DNA of 30,808 nucleotides from Citromicrobium sp. (GTDB taxonomy: Bacteria; Pseudomonadota; Alphaproteobacteria; Sphingomonadales; Sphingomonadaceae), in NCBI GenBank assembly GCA_003248395.1, contig QFNA01000047.1, positions 1-30,808 on the forward strand, written 5' to 3'. The notes under the pieces were generated by a model. That model was not told the origin of the DNA. It did no database searches and worked only from the letters and a program-made list of their open reading frames with translations. Positions 8,141-16,400 of this stretch are shown here, in pieces. Within the stretch, counting starts at the first letter, position 1. Every line of letters starts with the position of its first letter. Both the position numbers and the translations under genes were made by a program.

Positions 8141-8451
8141 TGGGCGGCCACGCGCTATTCATTACGCACCGCACGCAGCCTGGAAAGCGCGATGCGGTGC
8201 GCGATGTTTGGATGCGGCACATGGCCCCTGCAGTCGGCGGCAATGCCGGCCACCTTGCCTATTTCTACTGCTACGACGCGGAGGATGGCGACATTCTCCG
8301 CGTTTTCCAGCTGTACGCCGACGAAGCGGCGGCGACAGCATTCCTCGAGCATCCGAATTACCGGACCTATCTGGAAGAGGTCGAGGGATTGCTGGCAGGA
8401 CCGCCTGACGTCCATCCGGCCGAACCCCAATGGTCCAAGCCATCAGGTTGA
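8140..8451 (+). CDS. antibiotic biosynthesis monooxygenase (ABM) fold protein, putative quinol monooxygenase
   Basis: 103-residue protein starting in one-base overlap (TGATG) with the sucC stop, so it is translationally coupled to it. The pattern is that of the dimeric alpha+beta barrel ABM/YgiN group: an N-terminal strand ALFITHRTQPGKRDAVRDVW, a central AYFYCYDAEDGDILRVFQLYADEAAATAFLEHPNYR-type region, and a helix ending in EEVEGLLAG. Members act on quinols or small aromatics, and many have unknown substrates. I infer no specific reaction. The stop overlaps a palindromic operator-like site for the following etf genes. Confidence 0.75.
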   Translation: MGGHALFITHRTQPGKRDAVRDVWMRHMAPAVGGNAGHLAYFYCYDAEDGDILRVFQLYADEAAATAFLEHPNYRTYLEEVEGLLAGPPDVHPAEPQWSKPSG

Positions 8452-8463
8452 CGCTTACGTAAA
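8448..8463. promoter_or_regulatory. LiuR-like operator palindrome upstream of etfBA
   Basis: Sequence of the form TTgACG-N4-CGTaAA, with 5 of 6 arm positions symmetric around 8455/8456. It lies 43 nt before the etfB start. MerR-family LiuR regulators of branched-chain amino acid and acyl-CoA catabolism recognise a palindrome of this style, and etf genes are reported members of such regulons in proteobacteria (recalled, not checked). The TTGACG half could also serve as a -35 element. Confidence 0.45.
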
Positions 8464-8505
8464 GGTTATGTAGGTAACCGCCAAGTCTTGTAGGAGCACG
8501 AATCC

Positions 8506-9252
8506 ATGAAAATCCTCGTCCCCGTCAAGCGGGTGATCGATTACAATGTAAAGCCGCGGGTCAAGGCGGACGGGTCGGGCGTCGACCTGGCCAACGTCAA
8601 GATGAGCATGAACCCGTTCGACGAAATCGCCGTCGAAGAGGCCATCCGCCTCAAGGAAGCGGGCAAGGCCGAAGAAATCGTTGCCGTTTCCATCGGCCCG
8701 GCAAAGGCGCAGGAAACGCTGCGCACCGCGCTGGCCATGGGTGCAGACCGCGCGATCCTGGTCGAAACCGATGACGAGGTGGAACCGCTGGCGGTCGCCA
8801 AGATCCTCAAGGCCATCGCCGAAGAAGAACAACCCGGCATCGTGATGCTCGGCAAGCAGGCGATCGACGACGATTCGAACCAGACGGGGCAGATGCTCGC
8901 AGCCCTGATGGGCCGCCCGCAGGGTACTTTCGCCAATACGGTCGAGGTCGAAGGCGATCACGTCACCGTGAAGCGCGAAGTCGACGGCGGTCTTGAAACG
9001 GTGAAGCTGACGCTTCCCGCCATCGTCACCACCGACCTGCGCCTGAACGAGCCGCGCTATGCCTCGCTGCCGAACATCATGAAGGCGAAGAAGAAGCCGC
9101 TCGATACCAAGAGCCCGTCCGATTACGGCGTCGACACCGCGCCGCGCCTCAAGACCACCAATGTCTCCGAACCGCCGGTTCGCCAGGCCGGGGTGAAGGT
9201 CGAAGACGTCGATGCGCTGGTCGCCAAGATCAAAGCGCTCGGCATCGCGTAA
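8506..9252 (+). CDS. etfB: electron transfer flavoprotein beta subunit
   Basis: Small subunit of ETF, the cytoplasmic flavoprotein that takes electrons from acyl-CoA and related dehydrogenases and passes them to ETF-ubiquinone oxidoreductase. The length of 248 residues is standard. Hallmarks are MKILVPVKRVIDYNVK, MSMNPFDEIAVEEAIRLKE, the AMP-binding region GADRAILVE to GKQAIDDDSNQTGQMLA, and the signature TTDLRLNEPRYASLPNIMKA with the following Lys-rich recognition loop. A TAGGAG ribosome site precedes the ATG. It is in an operon with etfA, 24 nt apart. Confidence 0.97.
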   Translation: MKILVPVKRVIDYNVKPRVKADGSGVDLANVKMSMNPFDEIAVEEAIRLKEAGKAEEIVAVSIGPAKAQETLRTALAMGADRAILVETDDEVEPLAVAKILKAIAEEEQPGIVMLGKQAIDDDSNQTGQMLAALMGRPQGTFANTVEVEGDHVTVKREVDGGLETVKLTLPAIVTTDLRLNEPRYASLPNIMKAKKKPLDTKSPSDYGVDTAPRLKTTNVSEPPVRQAGVKVEDVDALVAKIKALGIA

Positions 9253-9276
9253 CCCGGACAAGGAAGGAATAGACTT

Positions 9277-10206
9277 ATGAAAACTCTCGTCTGGGTCGAA
9301 CACGACAATGCCGAGATGAAGGATGCCACGCTGTCGGCAGTGACCGCTGCGAGCAAGCTGGGCGAAGTCCACCTGCTGGTTGCCGGTTCGGGCTGCCGCG
9401 CGGTGGCCGAACAGGCCGCAAAGGTCGCGGGTGTGGGCAAGGTCCACCTGGCCGACGATGCGGCATACGAACACGCGCTGGCCGAAAACGTCGCCCCGCT
9501 GATCGCCGATCAGATGGGTCACCACGACGCCTTCGTCGCGCCCGCCACTACTACCGGCAAGAACATCGCCCCGCGCGTCGCGGCGCTGCTTGACGTGATG
9601 CAGGTCTCGGACATCCTTTCGGTGGAGGGCGACAAGACCTTCACCCGCCCGATCTACGCCGGCAACGCCATCGCAACGGTCGAAAGCTCGGATGAAAAGC
9701 TCGTCGTCACGGTGCGCGGCACTGCCTTCGACAAGGCCGACGCCGAAGGCGGCTCGGGCACGATCGAAGACATTTCCGGCCCGGCCGACGCCGGCCTCTC
9801 CAGCTTCGTCAGCGCGGAAATCGCCGAAAGCGACCGCCCCGAGCTGACCAGCGCCAAGGTAATCGTTTCGGGTGGCCGCGCGCTGAAGGATGCGGAAACC
9901 TTCGAGCAGGTCATCACCCCGCTCGCCGACAAGCTCGGCGCAGGCATCGGCGCATCGCGCGCCGCGGTCGACGCGGGCTATGTGCCCAACGATTACCAGG
10001 TCGGCCAGACCGGCAAGATCGTGGCACCGGAAGTCTACATCGCCATCGGCATTTCTGGCGCGATCCAGCATCTGGCGGGGATGAAGGATTCCAAGACCAT
10101 CATCGCCATCAACAAGGACGAAGACGCCCCGATCTTCCAGGTTGCTGACATCGGACTGGTCGGCGATCTGTTCAAGGCGGTGCCGGAACTGACCGAGAAG
10201 CTTTGA
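9277..10206 (+). CDS. etfA: electron transfer flavoprotein alpha subunit
   Basis: FAD-binding large subunit of ETF, partner of EtfB. It is 309 residues long. The N-terminal domain starts MKTLVWVEHDNAEMKD. The C-terminal FAD domain is complete: VIVSGGRALKDAETFE, GIGASRAAVDAGYVPND, QVGQTGKIVAPEVYIAIGIS, GAIQHLAGMKDSKTIIAINK and DEDAPIFQVADIGLVGDLF. An AAGGAAGGA ribosome site lies before the ATG. A terminator-like hairpin 41 nt downstream closes the sucC-etfBA region and abuts the start of the next gene. Confidence 0.97.
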   Translation: MKTLVWVEHDNAEMKDATLSAVTAASKLGEVHLLVAGSGCRAVAEQAAKVAGVGKVHLADDAAYEHALAENVAPLIADQMGHHDAFVAPATTTGKNIAPRVAALLDVMQVSDILSVEGDKTFTRPIYAGNAIATVESSDEKLVVTVRGTAFDKADAEGGSGTIEDISGPADAGLSSFVSAEIAESDRPELTSAKVIVSGGRALKDAETFEQVITPLADKLGAGIGASRAAVDAGYVPNDYQVGQTGKIVAPEVYIAIGISGAIQHLAGMKDSKTIIAINKDEDAPIFQVADIGLVGDLFKAVPELTEKL

Positions 10207-10246
10207 AAGTTTCTCCGGGCAATTGCCAAATCGCCTGAAACCATTA

Positions 10247-10279
10247 CCCTCCTGCCTCGCAACGGGCAGGGGGGTTTTT
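10247..10279 (+). terminator. terminator-like hairpin abutting the next start codon
   Basis: CCTCCTGCC-type 5' arm (about 10247-10256) pairs with GGCAGGGGGG (10265-10274) with one mismatch, followed by TTTTT (10275-10279). The ATG of the next gene begins two bases later (10281). The G-rich 3' arm is also the only ribosome-site-like sequence for that gene, about 6 nt from the ATG. It may terminate etfBA transcription, mask translation of the next gene, or both. Confidence 0.75.
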
Positions 10280-10280
10280 C

Positions 10281-11180
10281 ATGTTCGCGCGTATTTTCTC
10301 ATGCTGGTCGGTTTTCGTATTGGCGAACGCTGTGCCGCTGGCTGCACAGGAGGAGCCAGTCGATCGAAAAGTGCTCCAGCCCACGTCGAAGTGGGTACTG
10401 GATTATGCGGAATCGCGGTGCCGCATAGGCCGGACATTCGGCAGCGACGAGGAACAGTCCATTCTGTGGTTCGAACAAGTCCAGCCCTCGGCGGCGTTCA
10501 CATGGATGGCGGCCGGAGAGGACATCGGCAAACTCGGCAAAATGAAGATGAACGTCCGGTTCGGCCCGGGCTTCCACGCATTCGAGTCCGAAATCGACCG
10601 GCGCATGGAACTGCCGAGTTATGGCCAGGCCTTTAGCGGCTCTGGTGTCGTCGCTCCGATTAGCGAAGATGAAAAGAAAGCGGCGGCGGAAAAGGATCTT
10701 TCGCCGAAGCTGGCTATTCTCGACCCCGACCAAGGCGCCGCGATCGATTGGGTCGAATTTTCCCGTTCACAACGCGCCGTGCGTTTTGAGACCGGGAACC
10801 TGAAGCAGGTCTACGCGGCTTTGAATAGTTGCATGGATAATTTGCTGACGCATTGGGGCGTCGACCCTGCGGTTCAGCGCACTGTCGCAAAAATGCCTTC
10901 GATCAAGAACCTCCAGGCGGTCGCTCGACGTATCCAGAAAGTCTATCCTGCCAAGGCTTTCAGCAAGGGAGAGCAAGCCAATTTTCATTTCCGCGTCATG
11001 ATCGATGAAACCGGGCGACCGACCGCCTGCAAGTTGACAAGCCTGACGAGCGCCGAAAATTTCGATGTTTCGGCGTGCGACGAATTCCTCGAACATGCAA
11101 AGTTCGATCCCGCGATAAATTTTGCGGGGCAGCCGACGCCGTCCTACTATTCCGGCGACCTAAAATATCGACTCAATTAG
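10281..11180 (+). CDS. secreted protein of unknown function, tandem paralog 1 (TonB C-terminal-like end)
   Basis: 299 residues with a signal peptide (cleavage near PLAAQE, residue about 23). It shares an order of motifs with the next gene: VLQPTSKWVLDYAESRCR with RTFG, FEQVQPS, a Cys-containing LNSCMDNLLTHWGVDP, NLQAVARRIQKVYPAKA, and a final domain FHFRVMIDETGRPTACKL ending in a beta-rich tail. That final domain looks like the TonB C-terminal fold used by short energy-transducer-like proteins. Four cysteines (in ESRCR, NSCMD, TACKL, SACDE) are conserved in the paralog, so paired disulfides are plausible in the periplasm. The product is not recognised as a named family and I assign no function. 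Confidence 0.8.
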   Translation: MFARIFSCWSVFVLANAVPLAAQEEPVDRKVLQPTSKWVLDYAESRCRIGRTFGSDEEQSILWFEQVQPSAAFTWMAAGEDIGKLGKMKMNVRFGPGFHAFESEIDRRMELPSYGQAFSGSGVVAPISEDEKKAAAEKDLSPKLAILDPDQGAAIDWVEFSRSQRAVRFETGNLKQVYAALNSCMDNLLTHWGVDPAVQRTVAKMPSIKNLQAVARRIQKVYPAKAFSKGEQANFHFRVMIDETGRPTACKLTSLTSAENFDVSACDEFLEHAKFDPAINFAGQPTPSYYSGDLKYRLN

Positions 11181-11270
11181 TTGCCTGGGCGATGCGGGCA
11201 TTCGCGCCGAGGCAGCCTATCGAGGCAGTGATTGAACGAAGCGAGACGCTGTCTCTTTGCTTGAATTTCC

Positions 11271-11306
11271 AACCCCTCCGGTGCAGTCATGCGCCGGAGG
11301 GGTTTT
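11271..11306 (+). terminator. terminator-like hairpin that contains the ribosome-binding site of paralog 2
   Basis: A perfect stem of 9 bp (11273-11281 with 11294-11302) extends inward by three pairs and outward by two A-T pairs, and is followed by TTTTC. The 3' arm reads CCGGAGGGG, a strong Shine-Dalgarno sequence 7 nt from the ATG at 11310. This is the same arrangement as at 10247-10279. Confidence 0.8.
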
Positions 11307-11309
11307 CAT

Positions 11310-12239
11310 ATGCGCATGATGTACAGGGTCTTGGCCGTGCTTTCCGCTGCAGCGGTGATCGTCCAGCCGCAGGCCGGAATGGCAGCAGGAAAGGAACCGA
11401 TCGTGCTGCGGCCATCGCTGCAGTGGCACCTCGACATGGGGGAGGACCGGTGCCGGCTTGCCCGCCGGTTCGGGCCGGAGGGCGAACATACGGTTTTCTA
11501 TTTCGAGCAGTGGGAGCCGTCGAACCGCGCCGATTTCGTCGTCGCCGGCCCGCCGGTCGAGCGGTTCAAGCCAGAGCGCGACGCGTCTTTCGCTTTCACG
11601 CCGGGCGGGAATACCGCGGACTTCCAGTTCCCTGCCGCGACGCTCGATACATATGGCCAGGTCGTGGCCGGGTGGACGACGATCGTCCCGGACCCGAACC
11701 CGGTTGAGCCGGGGAGCGAGCGCGAGCCGACCGATTATGCGCTCAACCCCCGCGGTCTGCCTGCCCTCGAAACCAATGGGACGAAGGGCATCACCCGGCT
11801 GGAGCTGAAGCAGCGCGGGCGGCGCGATGTCGTGCTCGAACTAGGATCGCTGGAGAACGCGGTGCTCGCGTTGAACATGTGCATGACGAACCTGGTCGAG
11901 CATTGGGGCTTCGATCCGGAAGAGCAGAAAGCCGTGGTCTTGCCACCCAGGATCACCAATTTGCAGGACGTCGCGCGCGAGATTCAGGAAAGCTATCCCA
12001 AGAAGGCGGAGCGCAAGGGAGCGCAGGCGGATTTTCACATGCGCCTGACAGTCGATGCCGAGGGCAAGGCCGAAGACTGCAAACTGGTGAACCAGACGCT
12101 GGCGGCCGATTTCGACCTGCAACGCCACCCCTGCACCGTGATGCAGGACCATGCGATAATCGAACCGGCTCGGCTGGCCGACGGCGCGGCCGTGCGGTCT
12201 TATCTGACCAAGAGGTTAGTGTTCCGGCTGTATCCCTAA
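11310..12239 (+). CDS. secreted protein of unknown function, tandem paralog 2
   Basis: 309 residues from the ATG at 11310; an upstream in-frame ATG (11289) lies in the hairpin loop and has no ribosome site. The signal peptide ends near QAGMAA (about 26). It is homologous along its length to the preceding gene: VLRPSLQWHLDMGEDRCR with RRFG, FEQWEPSNRADF, LNMCMTNLVEHWGFDPEEQ, ITNLQDVAREIQESYPKKA, and the TonB-C-like end FHMRLTVDAEGKAEDCKL. The four cysteines of paralog 1 are kept. The middle region (about 95-165) differs and carries a Pro/Glu-rich loop. Tandem duplication followed by divergence is inferred. No function is assigned. Confidence 0.8.
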   Translation: MRMMYRVLAVLSAAAVIVQPQAGMAAGKEPIVLRPSLQWHLDMGEDRCRLARRFGPEGEHTVFYFEQWEPSNRADFVVAGPPVERFKPERDASFAFTPGGNTADFQFPAATLDTYGQVVAGWTTIVPDPNPVEPGSEREPTDYALNPRGLPALETNGTKGITRLELKQRGRRDVVLELGSLENAVLALNMCMTNLVEHWGFDPEEQKAVVLPPRITNLQDVAREIQESYPKKAERKGAQADFHMRLTVDAEGKAEDCKLVNQTLAADFDLQRHPCTVMQDHAIIEPARLADGAAVRSYLTKRLVFRLYP

Positions 12240-12258
12240 GGGAGGAGCGGACTCGCGC

Positions 12259-13406
12259 TTACCATAGCAGTCCGCTGAGCGCGTGTATGGTCACGCCGAC
12301 GAGGCCGCCGACGAGCGTGCCGTTGATGCGGATAAACTGCAGGTCGCGGCCAACTGCGCCTTCGACCCGGTCGGTCAGCGTGGTGGCGTCCCAGCGGCGG
12401 ACGGTTTCGGACACCAGCTGGACGATCTGATCGCCATATCTCGCGGACACCCCGACTGCGGTCCGGCGGGCGAACCGGTTGATCTGCATTTGCAAACGCT
12501 TGTCGTCGCGCAATGCTTCGCCCAGTTCCGCAAGCGTTTCGGCGAAATACGCCTGTCCTGCACCGTCGCCACTGCGGATGCTTTCGATCAGGCGCGCCCG
12601 CAGCCGTTCCCAGACGCCCTGCCACCATTCGGCAACCGCAGGATTGTTGAGGAGATCGACCTTCATGCGCTCGACGCGGGCCTGCATGTCGGGATCCTCG
12701 CGCAGCGCACGAGCGAAATCTTCCAGCCCTTCCTCGACCTTTGCGCGCAAGGGGTGTTCGGGATCGATGAGGACCTCTGCCAGAAGCTTGTAGAGGCCGT
12801 CGAGCACCGAGTTGGCCAGCCGCTCGTCCAGACCGGTAAAGCGCAGCAGCGCATTGGCCCGCCGCTGCACCATTCCCCGGACGAGTTCTTCATTGTCTTC
12901 GAGGACCAGCCCAGCATAGCGGATAATCCTGTCGATCAGCGGGCGATGCCGGCAAGCTCGCCAGCCCCGGCACGCAGTCGCGTGTCGTGCGCCGTGGCCG
13001 GGTCTGCCAGATATGTGCCGATGGCCCCGGCCAGGTTCATGGAGCCCATCCGCCGGGCGACCACTTGCGGCGTAAGGAAATTCTGGCGCAGGAACCCCGC
13101 CATGGTTTCGGCAATGCGGTCCTTGTTCTCCGGAATGATCGCCGTGTGCGGAATGGGAATGCCGAGCGGGTGGCGGAACAGCGCGGTGACGGCGAACCAG
13201 TCGGCCAGCCCGCCGACCATCGCTGCCTCCGCAAAGGCATGCACATAGCCCCAGGCCGGATGGACGGCGAGATAGCGTCCCGACACGACGAAAATCGCCG
13301 CCATGAGCACGAGCATGCCCGTGGCCGCCCGGCGCATGTTACGCGCACGATCGGGCGGGATCGGATCGATCCGCTGCACGAATTTCGGCTGTTGTTGTCC
13401 CGCCAT
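12259..13406 (-). pseudogene. DUF445 membrane protein gene with a frameshift
   Basis: Two adjacent reading frames together make one DUF445 (YjiN-like) protein. The N-terminal part (start ATG 13406, stop 12936-12938) has a transmembrane helix and the family block HPAWGYVHAFAEAAMVGGLADW with FRHPLGIPIPHT. The C-terminal part continues in the -1 frame, from about 12937 as LIDRIIRYAGLVLEDNEELV, through the long helical region, to a final hydrophobic helix (12259). A single missing base near 12936-12941 explains the break. It could be a real mutation, a sequencing error, or rarely programmed frameshifting; the site has no obvious slippery heptamer. It follows the RND permease gene by 13 nt, probably in the same operon. 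The function of DUF445 is unknown. Confidence 0.8.
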
Positions 13407-13419
13407 AGTCAGGCGACGG

Positions 13420-16400
13420 TCACTCCGCCGGTTCGATCCCGGCGTCGCCATGATCGCCGGTCCCGAAAGCCGGTCCGCGCTTGCCGTCGTCGCCCGGACG
13501 ATAGGTCAGGAAACGGTGCCGCATCCAGGGGCCGACACGCTTTTCGAAACCATCTGCCAGACTGAAGCCCGCGGGCACGATAAGCAGGGTGAGCAGCGTC
13601 GAGAGAATGAGCCCGCCGATCACGACCGTGCCCATCGGCGCACGCATGGCACCGTCACCAGTACCGAAAACGCCGGACAGGGCCGTCGGGACCATGCCGG
13701 CGGTCATCGCGATGGTTGTCATGACGATCGGCTGGGCGCGCTTGTGACCGGCATCGAGGATCGCGTGGAGCTTGCGTGTGCCCTTGTCCATTTCAACAAG
13801 CGCGAAGTCGATCAGCAGAATCGAGTTTTTCGACACGATGCCTAGCAGGAGCAGGATCCCGATATAAACGGGCATCGATTGCGGCTGACCAAATAGCCAG
13901 ACGAGGAAAATACCGCCCAGTGGAGCGAGCGCGAGGCTGGTCATGTTAACCAGCGGGCTCATCAGCCGCTTGTAGAGCAGAACGAGGACTGCGAAGACGA
14001 GCAGGATACCCGAGATGATGGCGATCAACAGGCTTTGCATCATCTCTGCCTGCCATTCGTCTTCACCGACAGCGTCGCGGATGACGCCCTGCGGCAGATC
14101 CTGCAGGATCGGAAGCGCATCGATCTGCGTCTGCGCCTCGCCCTTGACAACGCCCTGCGCGAGGTCGGCACCCACCAGCACACGGCGGTTCTGATTGTAA
14201 CGCTGAATTGTCGTCGGACCCGAACCGAAACTGATTTCCGCGACCCGCGCCAGCGGGACCGAACCGCCATTGGCAGTGGGTACCGGCAGGTTGCGGATCG
14301 TCGTCAGGCTTTCGCGCGACTGTTCGGGCAGTTTGACCCGGATCGGAATCTGGCGATCGGAAAGCGAGAATTTCGCCGCGTTCTGCTCGATCTCGCCGAT
14401 CGTCGCGATGCGGATCGCCTGGCTGAGCGCCGCCGTCGTCACGCCAAGTTCGGCAGCAAGGTCGTTGCGCGGCTCGATGATTATCTCGGGCCGGTTTATA
14501 TCGGCGTCGACGCGCGGCGCGACGAGCATGTCGATGCCCTTCATCTGCTCGACCAGCGTGGCCGCCGTTTCCTCCAGCAGTTCGGGATCGGACCCTGCGA
14601 GCATCACGGTCGTGTCGCGGCCCGAACCGAACCCGCCCGATTGCGAGGCGAATCGCACGCGGGCATCCGGAATTTGCGCCAGCGTCGGCGCCAGCGAACG
14701 TTCGAATTCGATCGACGACCGGCTGCGATCTTCCTTGAGCGTGATGAACATCGACGATGATTCGCCCTCCCGAACGCGTTGAAGCACGCGCACGACGTCC
14801 GGATCGTCATAAAGAATTCCGGATACGCGGTCGGCGACCGATTCCATCGTTTCGAGTGTCGTCCCAGGCACGAATTCGATTTCCACGCGGCTGTTTTCGC
14901 TGTCGATGGTCGGCTGGAATTGCGACGGCACCATCATGAACAGCATGATCGTCAGCAGCAGCGCAAACCATCCGATCCCGAGCATCCACACGCGATGGTC
15001 GACGAATCGCGCCACGAGATATTCCCATGAGGACCGCAGACGCGTGCCGATCACCCGCATGAGAAAACCAACGATCCCGAAGAAAGCGAGAATGGCCAGC
15101 ACACCCGCGAAAACCGAGATCGCCAATTGCAACAGCCCCACGGCCTTGGACAGGACCACAAGTGGCAGGGCGGCGTTGGGTGGCGCGATCTTTGCGTCGA
15201 GGCCGAGGCCCGACAGGAGACCATTGACGGTAAAGGTCGCGAAACCCGAAACCGCCAGAACCGCCAGCACGGTCAGGATCATCGAGACAATGTAGAGCCA
15301 GCGATGGCGCGGCGGCTCGACACCTTCGCGTCGTGCATGCATTTTCCCCCGGTCGAGCGACCAGCGCAGAATGCCCATGTAGCGGTCCATCAGCGGACCC
15401 TCGCCGTGCGAAGCCTCGCCATGCGCCTTGAGGAAATAGGCCGCGAGCATCGGCGTGATCATACGCGCGACGGCCAGCGACATGAGAACGGCGACGACGA
15501 CGGTGAAGCCGAAATTCTTGAAGAACTGCCCTGAAATGCCGGGCATGGCGCCGACGGGGAAAAAGACCGCGACGATACAGAAGCTGGTGGCGACCACGGG
15601 CAGGCCGATCTCGTCGGCCGCGTCGATGGAGGCCTGATAGGCGCTCTTGCCCATGCGCATGTGGCGCACGATATTTTCGATCTCGACGATGGCATCGTCG
15701 ACGAGGACGCCCGCCACCAGCGCCAGGGCCAGCAGGGATAGCTGGTTCAGGTTGAAGCCCAGGAGGTCCATGAACCAGAAGGTCGGGATCGCGGAGAGCG
15801 GGATCGCAACGGCTGAAATTGCCGTCGCACGCCAGTCGCGCAGGAAGAAGAAAACCACCACAACAGCGAGGATCGCACCCTCGATCATCGCCGCCATCGC
15901 GCTGTCATACTGTTCGACAGTGTATTTGACCGTGTCGACCAGGGGGATGAATTCGACGCCCGGGTTCGACTCCTCGATTTCCTTGATCTTCTCGAGCGCG
16001 CCGTCGAAGACGGTGACGTCGGATGCGCCTTTTGCCCGCGACATGGCGAAGTTGACCACTTCCTTGCCGCCGACCTTGCTGATCGACGTGCGTTCGGAAT
16101 ACCCGTCGCGGACGGTGGCCACCTGCGACAACTTGACCGTGCGGCCATCGCCGAGCTGGATCTCGCTCTGCCCCAGATCGTAGGCCGACGCATTGTTGCC
16201 GAGGACACGCACCGACTGGCGAGTCCCGCCGACTTCGGCCACACCGCCGGCAGCATCGAGATTGCTCGCCCGCAGAACCTGGTTGATCTGGCCGGCCGTC
16301 ACGCCGAGAGCCTGCATCCGCGGGAGATCGAGGATGACTTCGATTTCGCGATCTACGCCAGCGAAGCGGTTGACCTCGGCCATGCCTTCGACCGAGAGCA

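Noticed and set aside
8455..10071. 538-codon open frame on the minus strand across etfB and etfA
   Set aside because: Antisense shadow of two certain genes; it crosses the gap between them only by chance absence of stops.
11208..11228. Direct repeat CGAGGCAG (two copies) between the tandem paralogs
   Set aside because: Only 8 nt long and not found at the other paralog, so it is within chance for this GC content.
12930..12945. Programmed -1 frameshifting in the DUF445 gene
   Set aside because: There is no X-XXY-YYZ slippery heptamer or clear downstream pseudoknot. A missing base is simpler.
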